Position numbers and translations under genes: made by a program
Notes under the pieces: model-generated
Databases searched by the model: none
The model's input: only the letters and a program-made list of their open reading frames with translations
Told to the model about the DNA's origin: nothing
Assembly: GCA_938049325.1 (NCBI GenBank)
Contig: CALICC010000326.1
Coordinates: 1 to 15,835, forward strand
Direction of reading: 5' to 3'
Source: an uncultured Ilumatobacter sp.
Lineage (GTDB): Bacteria > Actinomycetota > Acidimicrobiia > Acidimicrobiales > Ilumatobacteraceae
DNA length: 15,835 bases
Shown: positions 7,307 through 13,134 of the stretch, piece after piece
Position numbering within the stretch: the first letter of the stretch is position 1
Layout: every line of letters starts with the position of its first letter

Positions 7307-8761
7307 ATGACCCGTCGAACAAAGATCGTAGCGACGATCGGCCCAGCGTCGGAGTCGCCGGAGGTGCTGCGTGACCTCGTTCGCGAGGGCCTCGATGTTG
7401 TGCGCCTCAACCTCAGTCACGGTGCCGTCGACGAGCATCTCGCCAAGCTGAAGGTCGTCCGCGAGGCGGCCGACGACGTCGGTCGTCCCGTCGCCGTGCT
7501 CGCCGACCTGCCGGGCCCGAAAATCCGTTCCGGTCGGTTTCCCGACGGCGGCGTTGCCTTGGTCGCAGGGAGTCAGCTGAAGCTGTTGCCAGGCGACGGC
7601 CCGAGCGATGCGGGGGCCATCCATGTGCAGTACGAGACGCTGCTCGAGGACCTGACGCCCGGCGCAAAGGTGCAACTCGGCGACGGTGCGATCTCGATGA
7701 CCGTGCTCGACGTGAACGAGACCGAAGCGATCGCTCAGATCGAAACGGGTGGACGTACGAACGGCCAGCCCGGAGTTCACCTGTCGTCGGAGACGCTGCG
7801 TCTGACCACGCCGACCCCAGAAGACCTCGTGCTCGCCGAAACCATGGCACAAGCCGGCGTCGAGTTCATCGCCGTGTCGTTCGTTCGTGACGCAGCCGAC
7901 GTCGACCGGGTCCGAGACGTGGTGGGTGACCGCGCGAAACTCGTGTCGAAGATCGAAACGCGCGCAGCGTTGAACGACCTCACTGCGATCGTGGCGACGT
8001 CCGATGCGGTCATGGTCGCTCGCGGCGACCTCGGAATCGATTGCCCGATCGAGGACGTTCCGCACCTGCAGAAGCGGATCATTCGTCACTGTGTCGAGCA
8101 CGGCAAGCCCGTGATCACAGCGACGCAGATGCTCGAATCGATGATCGCGGCGCCGTCGCCGACTCGCGCTGAGGTCAGTGACGTGGCAAACGCCGTGTTC
8201 GACGGCACCGATGCCGTCATGTTGTCGGGCGAAACAGCTATTGGCCGCGACCCGGTCGGCGTCGTCCGGACCATGTCGTCGATCGCTGAGCGAGCGGAAG
8301 CCGAGGCGAGCTACGGGCAGTGGGCCGAGCGTCTTGGCCGGATGCAACGCGCGCAGAACGACAAAGTCGACGCGGGCACGCGCATCACGCGGGCCATGTC
8401 GCACGCGGCACACGAAGCAGCGGTCGACGCGCAGGTGTCGGCGATCCTCTGCTGCACGCGCAGCGGTCGCACCGCGCGAGCCATGGCTCGTTTCCGTCCG
8501 GCGGCAACGATGATCGGGCTCTCGCCCGACCCGAAGATGGTGCGCACCATGGCGCTGAGTTGGGGTGTCGAGCCGGTGCAGGTCGAGACCTACGAATCGA
8601 CCGACGAAATGGTGTGGTTCGCAGTTGAAACGGCGCTCAAGCAAGGCGCCTGTGATCACGGAGACACCGTGTTGGTCTTGGCCGGCGCGCCGAGCGGCAG
8701 CCGGGGGCCTGGTCGCTCGATCGCCGCGACCGACGTGCTCAGGCTCGTGCGCGTCGACTGA
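7307..8761 (+). CDS. pyk: pyruvate kinase
   Basis: This 484-aa enzyme converts phosphoenolpyruvate and ADP to pyruvate and ATP. Motifs in order are: KIVATIGPAS (6-15), VVRLNLSHG (31-39, with substrate-binding Arg33), ADLPGPKIR (66-74), SKIE (214-217; catalytic Lys215 and metal ligand Glu217), MVARGDLG (236-243; metal ligand Asp241), ITATQMLESM (270-279), PTRAEVSDVANAV (285-297) and LSGETA (306-311). The allosteric C-domain is complete (about 355-484). Oddities are LNLSHG for the usual MNFSHG, KIET for KIEN, and VHLSS where most pyruvate kinases have VNLPG. The start is ATG 7307, the family N-terminus; an in-frame ATG at 7286 would overlap the divergent start codon. The last 23 bp overlap the convergent MFS gene. 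Confidence 0.95.
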   Translation: MTRRTKIVATIGPASESPEVLRDLVREGLDVVRLNLSHGAVDEHLAKLKVVREAADDVGRPVAVLADLPGPKIRSGRFPDGGVALVAGSQLKLLPGDGPSDAGAIHVQYETLLEDLTPGAKVQLGDGAISMTVLDVNETEAIAQIETGGRTNGQPGVHLSSETLRLTTPTPEDLVLAETMAQAGVEFIAVSFVRDAADVDRVRDVVGDRAKLVSKIETRAALNDLTAIVATSDAVMVARGDLGIDCPIEDVPHLQKRIIRHCVEHGKPVITATQMLESMIAAPSPTRAEVSDVANAVFDGTDAVMLSGETAIGRDPVGVVRTMSSIAERAEAEASYGQWAERLGRMQRAQNDKVDAGTRITRAMSHAAHEAAVDAQVSAILCCTRSGRTARAMARFRPAATMIGLSPDPKMVRTMALSWGVEPVQVETYESTDEMVWFAVETALKQGACDHGDTVLVLAGAPSGSRGPGRSIAATDVLRLVRVD

Positions 8762-9884
8762 TCACGAACGCGGTGGTGGCAACGGCAGCGGCAACCAGCG
8801 ACAACCCGAGCGTGCCGCGTACTCCGTGCGCATCGAACAGCCAGCCGCTGGCGATCGTCCCCGAGCCGCGGGCGACGGTCCCGACGGCGCTCGCGAGTGC
8901 GATCGTGGTGCCCCGGGCGAGCGGTGTCGCTTCGGTGACGAGCGAGAGCGAGGTCACGAATGCGAACTCGAACCCGCCGAGGAAGACCAACAAACCGAGG
9001 ACCCCGACGAGGAGCGAGCTACCGGCGATCGCCATGATTCCGCCCCCACCGAGCATCAGGGCGGTGCCGGTCATGGTGCTTCGGAACTTGCCGAGTCGGT
9101 CGGCGAGTCCGGCCGACGATGTCGACGCCACGAGCTCGATCGCTCCGAAACCCATGGCGACGGCGCCCAGCCCGGCTGTCTTCACCTCGAACGCAGTGTC
9201 GAGCCAGCTTCCGGAGATCGCGTAGACCGAGAGCCCCGCCATGGCGAGCGCTGCCGAACCGATGATCACGCCCCATGCCCGCAACCCGAGCGCACGAATC
9301 GAGGCCGGCTCCGACGTCGCCGGCGCGCTGACTTGCTCGGTCGGACTTGCCGCTGATGGGGCAGGAGCGCGGAGGATCATGACGGCGCTGAGGGCCGAGG
9401 CGACCGCCAAGAACCCGAACGGCCCGCGCCAACCGAACTCGCTGATCAAGACAGCGATGAGTGGCGCGCCGATCAAGAGTGCGAGCGCCCACGAGGTTTC
9501 GAACAGGCCGATCGCCCGCGCCCGAATGACGTAGGGCACCGAGTGACTGATCTCGGCGTGTCCAGCCACGGTGCAGTTGGAGACACCGATCACGACGAGA
9601 ACGAACCCGACCCCGAACGTGAACGTCGTCCCGATCAACGACACGAGCGACGCGACGGCGATGGCCGTCAAGCCGAAGGTCATCACCGCACGGGCTCGGC
9701 CGCGGTTGAGGAAACGCCCGGCAGCGACCGTGGAGAGCCCGGCCATCTCGCCTGCGCCGATGATGGTCGTCATCTGACGCGTCGACGTGCCGAAGGCGTC
9801 CTCGAGTTCGGGAAGAAACGGCGGCACCCACCGCAACGCGGTGTTTGCGACCGATTTTGCGGCTGTGAGCCGAACGAGACTCAC
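8739..9884 (-). CDS. major facilitator superfamily transporter
   Basis: This 381-aa polytopic membrane protein consists of two blocks of hydrophobic helices separated by a polar Pro/Ala/Ser linker (about residues 172-195), the usual 6+6 MFS plan. A motif A-like loop GRFLNRGRAR (56-65) follows TM2, with Asn in place of the usual Asp. The matching loop in the second half, AGLADRLGK, keeps the Asp-Arg pair. The substrate cannot be told; drug, sugar and organic acid exporters all look like this. The start is GTG 9884, overlapping the upstream gene's TGA (GTGA), giving VSLVRLTAAKS at the first helix; a frame upstream to 9941 lies in the preceding gene. The 3' end overlaps pyk by 23 bp tail to tail. 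Confidence 0.87.
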   Translation of the reverse strand: MSLVRLTAAKSVANTALRWVPPFLPELEDAFGTSTRQMTTIIGAGEMAGLSTVAAGRFLNRGRARAVMTFGLTAIAVASLVSLIGTTFTFGVGFVLVVIGVSNCTVAGHAEISHSVPYVIRARAIGLFETSWALALLIGAPLIAVLISEFGWRGPFGFLAVASALSAVMILRAPAPSAASPTEQVSAPATSEPASIRALGLRAWGVIIGSAALAMAGLSVYAISGSWLDTAFEVKTAGLGAVAMGFGAIELVASTSSAGLADRLGKFRSTMTGTALMLGGGGIMAIAGSSLLVGVLGLLVFLGGFEFAFVTSLSLVTEATPLARGTTIALASAVGTVARGSGTIASGWLFDAHGVRGTLGLSLVAAAVATTAFVISRRARA

Positions 9885-10198
9885 TCGGTGTCGTCGTTGC
9901 GTGGATCCTTGACCGTGATCGTCGTTCCGAAGAACTTGCACTCGGTCTCGATATCGGCGACGTTCTGGTCAGGGTTCGCGCGCGCTTCTTCGAAGTCGGT
10001 CTTGACGTCATTGGCGCAGTGCTGCAACGCGTCTCGCTGCGACCAGACGCCAAAGGCAAGCAGCGCGAGCAACACCGCCACGGCCAGCTTCTGGATGATC
10101 GTCTTCATGATCCAGGCGGATGCGACCGACGCCACCAGGAACGCGGCGGTCCCGCCGATGGCGAGATTCTTTGCGGTGTCGAGAGAGATTGCGAGCAC
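9881..10198 (-). CDS. small membrane protein of unknown function
   Basis: This 105-aa protein starts at GTG 10198 (VLAISLDTAKNLA). Two hydrophobic segments (about residues 13-30 and 35-49) are followed by a soluble, polar tail of about 55 residues with many acidic residues. The tail holds two cysteines, one in QHCAND and one in ETECKF, which could pair if exported. I do not recognise a family. The alternative start ATG 10108 (MKTIIQKLAV) would leave one membrane segment and a good signal-anchor. The GTG is preferred because the region between keeps a hydrophobic helix in frame and a TANNNT box lies 6 nt before it. The stop overlaps the MFS start (GTGA), so the two proteins are probably made together. 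Confidence 0.62.
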   Translation of the reverse strand: MLAISLDTAKNLAIGGTAAFLVASVASAWIMKTIIQKLAVAVLLALLAFGVWSQRDALQHCANDVKTDFEEARANPDQNVADIETECKFFGTTITVKDPRNDDTE

Positions 10199-10204
10199 GG
10201 CGCC

Positions 10205-10210
10205 ATGGTA
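10205..10210 (-). promoter_or_regulatory. probable -10 box of the small membrane protein-MFS unit
   Basis: TACCAT on the minus strand ends 6 nt before GTG 10198. There is no Shine-Dalgarno sequence at useful spacing, and no -35 is recognisable. It suggests a leaderless transcript. Confidence 0.4.
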
Positions 10211-10220
10211 GGCGCAGCGA

Positions 10221-10226
10221 TACCCT
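10221..10226 (+). promoter_or_regulatory. probable -10 box of the DUF3151-mobA unit
   Basis: TACCCT fits TANNNT and ends 7 nt before GTG 10234, again without a Shine-Dalgarno sequence. It lies 10 bp from the opposing -10 box, so the two polymerase footprints must overlap. Confidence 0.4.
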
Positions 10227-10233
10227 CTCCACG

Positions 10234-10671
10234 GTGAGCGACCTTCCGATTCAATTCTCGAGTGGTATCCCGACAACGGTGCTTCCCGCTCCGGACCCGG
10301 CTGACGCCGAACGATTGGCCGCAGCGCTGGAACTCGACGGCGAAGCACGGCGAACCGCCGTTGCGGCATGCGTTGCCGCGTCGCCACGATTTCTGGCGGG
10401 GTGGGCCGAACTCGGTGACCTCGGTCGTGACACGATCGAGCGGTACGCGGCCTACCGAGTGGGCTATCACCGTGGCCTCGACACGTTGCGTGCAAATGGA
10501 TGGCGCGGATCGGGCTACGTGCGGTGGGCCGAACAGACGAACCACGGCTTCTTGCGATCGCTGCGTGGTCTGGGTGCCATGGCGGCTGAGATCGGCGAAG
10601 ACGACGAGGCCGAACGGTGTGTGCAGTTCTTGTTGCAGCTCGACCCGTCCGGTATCCCTGCAACGTCCTGA
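10234..10671 (+). CDS. DUF3151 family protein
   Basis: This 145-aa cytoplasmic protein of unknown function belongs to an actinobacterial family. The recognisable core is YAAYRVGYHRGLDTLRANGW (71-90), followed by a GSG loop, an N-H-G-F-L-R segment (103-108) and GEDDEAERCVQFLLQLDP (121-138). This is very close to the mycobacterial DUF3151 pattern of a YHRGLD helix, an N-R-G-F-L-R segment and an acidic E-x-RC-x2-LL helix with a C-terminal Asp-Pro. The helices resemble TPR-like packing, but that is inference. The start is GTG 10234; the frame is open to 10120, but that part overlaps the divergent gene and is Arg-rich without family likeness. mobA follows 14 bp after the stop. Confidence 0.85.
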   Translation: MSDLPIQFSSGIPTTVLPAPDPADAERLAAALELDGEARRTAVAACVAASPRFLAGWAELGDLGRDTIERYAAYRVGYHRGLDTLRANGWRGSGYVRWAEQTNHGFLRSLRGLGAMAAEIGEDDEAERCVQFLLQLDPSGIPATS

Positions 10672-10685
10672 CCGAGCGCCGATCA

Positions 10686-11195
10686 ATGCGCATCGGCGGC
10701 GTCGTCCTGGCTGGCGGCAAGAGCGCGCGCATGGGGCACACCAAGGCGCTGATCGAGATCGACGGTCGAGCGATGGCCGATCGCGTGCTCGATGCACTTC
10801 GTGAGGTCGGTGCCGAACCGCTGTTGATCGTCGGCGGTGATTCAGGCGAGCTCGACGCTTTGACTGCGCCGGTGATCCCCGACATCGAACCGGGGGAGGG
10901 ACCGGTCGGTGGGGTCCTGTCGGCGCTCGTGCACGCTGAACACTGGTCGGACATCGACGCGATCTTCGTTCTGGCATGTGACCTTCCATGGCTGACAGCC
11001 ACCACGCTGTCGCTGGTGCTCGACGCGGTCTCCGATCGTCCGGATGCCGATGTGTGGGTGGGCCGTGCCAGTCGCCTCGAGCCGATGTGTGCCTGTTGGT
11101 CGACATCACCGGGCACGCTGGAACGGGTGCGTACGGCGTACGCGGGCGGGGAGCGGGCGATGCATCGTCTCATCGAACAGCTCCACAGCGCCTAG
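10686..11195 (+). CDS. mobA: molybdenum cofactor guanylyltransferase (MobA-like)
   Basis: This 169-aa nucleotidyltransferase has the GT-A/Rossmann fold typical of MobA, which attaches GMP from GTP to Mo-molybdopterin. The GTP-binding signature LAGGKSARMG is at 8-17, followed by HTKA where most MobA proteins have a D-K pair (Thr19 in place of Asp). Also present are GEGPVGGV (70-77) and the Mg-binding Asp99 in ACDLPWL. Length is a little short against about 190 in E. coli MobA. No other molybdopterin genes are in the window, so related NTP transferases (MocA/MobA-like, acting on cytidylyl or sugar substrates) are not excluded. The start is ATG 10686 (MRIGGVVLAGG); the frame is open to 10617, but that part overlaps DUF3151. 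No good Shine-Dalgarno sequence; probably coupled to the upstream gene. Confidence 0.82.
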   Translation: MRIGGVVLAGGKSARMGHTKALIEIDGRAMADRVLDALREVGAEPLLIVGGDSGELDALTAPVIPDIEPGEGPVGGVLSALVHAEHWSDIDAIFVLACDLPWLTATTLSLVLDAVSDRPDADVWVGRASRLEPMCACWSTSPGTLERVRTAYAGGERAMHRLIEQLHSA

Positions 11196-11205
11196 GTCGA
11201 CCTCA

Positions 11206-11217
11206 CGTCTGCAGACG
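11206..11217. repeat. 12-bp perfect palindrome
   Basis: CGTCTGCAGACG reads the same on both strands in the 80-bp gap between mobA and the rhodanese gene. As a hairpin it has only a 4-bp stem, so it is not a terminator. A dimeric regulator site 45 bp upstream of the rhodanese -10 box is possible but unsupported, and the palindrome may be chance. Confidence 0.25.
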
Positions 11218-11261
11218 CTGATCTTCGCAACGTCAACCGGCCGGACGACCTGCCACAGAGC

Positions 11262-11267
11262 TAGGGT
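11262..11267 (+). promoter_or_regulatory. probable -10 box of the rhodanese-rnd unit
   Basis: TAGGGT fits TANNNT and ends 8 nt before ATG 11276. There is no Shine-Dalgarno sequence, so the transcript would be leaderless or nearly so. No -35 is recognised. Confidence 0.45.
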
Positions 11268-11275
11268 CCAAGCCG

Positions 11276-11578
11276 ATGCCAATCGAAGAAATCTCCGTTG
11301 CCGACCTGCATGCGCTCGGCCCCGACATCACGCTGATCGACGTTCGAGAAGACGACGAGTGGGCCGATGGCCACGTCGGCCACGCCCGACACGTCGTGCT
11401 CGGCACCGTCCCCGACAACCTTGACGCGTTCAGCGGGTCACCCACCTACGTGATGTGCAAAGCCGGCGGTCGAAGCATGAGAGCGTGCGAGTTCGCCGCA
11501 GAGCAGGGTCACGACGTCGTGAACGTCGCGGGCGGCATGCTCGCATGGATCGATGCGGGCTACGAGATCACCACATGA
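11276..11578 (+). CDS. single-domain rhodanese-like protein
   Basis: This 100-aa cytoplasmic protein is made of one rhodanese domain. The CH2A-like segment LIDVREDDEWADGHVGHARHV (parts of 20-40) precedes the active-site loop C61-K-A-G-G-R-S with the persulfide-carrying Cys61. The end GGMLAWIDAGYEI (87-99) is typical of the GlpE/PspE-like family. It likely moves sulfane sulfur, or serves as a sulfur carrier in cofactor or tRNA thiolation; the acceptor is unknown. The start at ATG 11276 gives MPIEEISVADLHAL, the expected first strand and helix. Its TGA overlaps the ATG of the RNase D gene (ATGA), suggesting that the two are made together. Confidence 0.9.
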   Translation: MPIEEISVADLHALGPDITLIDVREDDEWADGHVGHARHVVLGTVPDNLDAFSGSPTYVMCKAGGRSMRACEFAAEQGHDVVNVAGGMLAWIDAGYEITT

Positions 11579-12759
11579 CGCGAGAGGCCCCGCCACATAT
11601 CGACTTCGGTTGGATCGACGATCAAGAAGGCCTCGACGAACTCGTCGACGAACTCGTCGGGATGGATCGTTACTCACTCGACACCGAGTTTCATCGGGAA
11701 CGCACCTATTTCCCGAAGCTTGCGTTGATCCAGATCGCGTGGTGGCCTGAAGGCACGATCGAGAAGCAGGAACTGGTGCTGATCGACCCGCTCGACATCG
11801 ATGTCTCGGTGCTCGGCCGGCTGTTCGAGACCGATGCGCTGTGTGTGATCCACGCGGCGCAACAGGACCTCGATGTGCTGATGCACTCGGTGGGATCGGT
11901 GCCCAAGCGCATGTTCGACACACAGATCGCTGGCGGTTTCGTCGGCTACGGCACGCCGTCGTTGGTGTCGCTCCTGCAAGGTGAGGTCGGTATCACTCCA
12001 GCGAAGGGTGACCGTCTGACCGATTGGCTTCGGCGTCCGCTCACCGACAATCAGTGTCAGTACGCCGCCGCCGACGTCGAATACCTCCTCGACGTTCATG
12101 ACCGCCTCGTTGCCAAGCTCACCGAGTTGGGCCGTGTCGAATGGGCAGAAACGGCGTGTGAAGAACTCCGGACCCGACCGGTCAGCGGTTCGGTCCCCGC
12201 CGACGCCTGGCTCAAGCTCAAGGATGCACGGTCGCTGCGACCGAGCTCCCGTGCGGTTGCTCAGGCGGTTGCTGCGTGGCGTGAAGAACGGGCGATGCGC
12301 GTCGACATTCCGGTCCGGCAGGTGCTTCCCGACCTCGCCATCCTCGGTGTGAGCCAGCGGGCACCCGCCACCGTCAAGGAGCTGCGCCAGGCCCGAGGTG
12401 TCGATGAACGTCACTCGAAGGGCTCCATCGCCGACGAAATCCTCGAGGCGGTGAAGCGTGGCAAAGACGCCGAGGCGCCTGAAGCGCCGCGCTCATCTGA
12501 TGATCTCGACCGAAGTCTGCGTCCGGCGATCACCTTGATCTCGGCCTGGGTGTCGCAGATGGCGCGCGACGAAAAGATCGACACGACGTTGCTCGCCACT
12601 CGTGCCGACATCGTGAGCCTGCTGAGCGACGACGAGGATGCTCGGTTGGCGACCGGATGGCGGGCTGAATTGCTCGGACAGGGTATTCGCGACCTGGTCT
12701 CGGGCAAGGCCGGGCTGACGTTTGACCCGCAGGGTCGGCTGGCCCTCAAGCCCGTCTGA
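11575..12759 (+). CDS. rnd: ribonuclease D
   Basis: This 394-aa 3'-5' exoribonuclease of the DEDDy class would trim tRNA and other stable RNA 3' ends. The exonuclease domain (about 10-180) shows all three motifs: Exo I DTEF with Asp36 and Glu38, Exo II HAAQQDLDVL with Asp98, and Exo III Y163-AAA-D167. An HRDC domain for RNA binding spans about 210-295 (AWREERA... through GSIADEILEAV). A C-terminal helical domain (about 310-380) follows, as in E. coli RNase D, and size is similar (375 there). The start is ATG 11575, overlapping the rhodanese TGA; the frame upstream to 11455 is inside the rhodanese gene. A strong intrinsic terminator follows 17 bp after the stop. Confidence 0.94.
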   Translation: MTREAPPHIDFGWIDDQEGLDELVDELVGMDRYSLDTEFHRERTYFPKLALIQIAWWPEGTIEKQELVLIDPLDIDVSVLGRLFETDALCVIHAAQQDLDVLMHSVGSVPKRMFDTQIAGGFVGYGTPSLVSLLQGEVGITPAKGDRLTDWLRRPLTDNQCQYAAADVEYLLDVHDRLVAKLTELGRVEWAETACEELRTRPVSGSVPADAWLKLKDARSLRPSSRAVAQAVAAWREERAMRVDIPVRQVLPDLAILGVSQRAPATVKELRQARGVDERHSKGSIADEILEAVKRGKDAEAPEAPRSSDDLDRSLRPAITLISAWVSQMARDEKIDTTLLATRADIVSLLSDDEDARLATGWRAELLGQGIRDLVSGKAGLTFDPQGRLALKPV

Positions 12760-12776
12760 GGCCCGTCGGGACTGCG

Positions 12777-12801
12777 AAGTGCCGAGAAATCGGCGCTTTT
12801 C
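12777..12801 (+). terminator. intrinsic terminator after rnd
   Basis: AAGTGCCGA (12777-12785), loop GAAA (12786-12789) and TCGGCGCTT (12790-12798) form a 9-bp stem with one G-U pair and a GNRA tetraloop. It runs into TTTT (12797-12800). It lies 17 bp past the rnd stop and before the promoter of the 66-aa gene. Confidence 0.82.
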
Positions 12802-12859
12802 TGCGGCCGACGCTGGGCATCGTGACACACGACCCCCACAAAACCCCTGCTTCTGCCGC

Positions 12860-12865
12860 TAGGAT
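12860..12865 (+). promoter_or_regulatory. probable -10 box of the 66-aa gene
   Basis: TAGGAT fits TANNNT in the 145-bp gap after the rnd terminator. It would give a 5' leader of roughly 33 nt containing a Shine-Dalgarno sequence, unlike the leaderless-type promoters elsewhere in the window. No clear -35. Confidence 0.4.
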
Positions 12866-12890
12866 TGTCCGCCAATGCCAACCGTTTAAT

Positions 12891-12897
12891 GAGGGAG
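12891..12897 (+). promoter_or_regulatory. ribosome binding site of the 66-aa gene
   Basis: GAGGGAG stands 7 nt before GTG 12905. It is the best Shine-Dalgarno sequence in the window, and it decides the GTG start and supports the small gene as real. Confidence 0.7.
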
Positions 12898-12904
12898 CCC
12901 TGTC

Positions 12905-13105
12905 GTGAAGAAGGGTCGTCATCGCCGTTTCGAAGAGGCGAGAAAACTGAAGCAGTCGGGGCCTGGAGCCTTCGATCTCGGCCTTGGAGAGCGTCCGCTC
13001 GACAGCGCCGACACCGACGATTCCTCATCTGACGACGACGAATACGCGGCGCTGGCGGAGAAGTACGGCGTCACCTTCGACGACGAAGAGCCTGACGACG
13101 ACTGA
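12905..13105 (+). CDS. small charge-segregated protein of unknown function
   Basis: This is a 66-aa protein starting at GTG 12905 with a strong ribosome binding site and its own probable promoter. The N-terminal 16 residues are strongly basic (KKGRHRRFEEARKLK). The middle has GPGAFDLGLGERPLD (20-34), and the C-terminal half is very acidic, with a Ser/Asp run (41-46) and a tail rich in Asp and Glu. No membrane segment or cysteine is present. I do not recognise the family. The basic head suggests RNA, DNA or ribosome contact and the acidic tail suggests a disordered partner-binding or mimicry region; both are inference from composition. The gene stands alone between a terminator and a convergent gene 24 bp away. 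Confidence 0.72.
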   Translation: MKKGRHRRFEEARKLKQSGPGAFDLGLGERPLDSADTDDSSSDDDEYAALAEKYGVTFDDEEPDDD

Positions 13106-13114
13106 GCGTCGGGA

Positions 13115-13134
13115 ACTGGCGACGAGTCGTCAGT
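13115..13134. terminator. possible weak bidirectional hairpin between convergent genes
   Basis: ACTGGCGA (13115-13122), loop CGAG and TCGTCAGT (13127-13134) form an 8-bp stem with one G-U pair. It sits between the 66-aa gene and the end of the convergent Cys-rich gene and overlaps the latter's stop codon. There is no T tract on either side, so termination is doubtful. Confidence 0.3.

Noticed and set aside
7271..8659. Long minus-strand open frame (462 codons) antisense to pyk
   Set aside because: It is rich in Arg, His and Asp like other shadow frames here. The pyk protein on the opposite strand is unmistakable.
8565..9356. Plus-strand open frame (263 codons) across the end of pyk and the MFS gene
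   Set aside because: It is a low-complexity Arg/Gly/Glu-rich shadow of the MFS gene, with no recognisable domain or ribosome binding site.
11196..11275. Possible intrinsic terminator between mobA and the rhodanese gene
   Set aside because: The palindrome there has a stem of only four pairs around a TGCA loop and no T tract.
11455..11574. Upstream extension of the RNase D frame
   Set aside because: It is a shadow of the rhodanese gene. ATG 11575 overlaps the rhodanese stop and gives a normal RNase D N-terminus.
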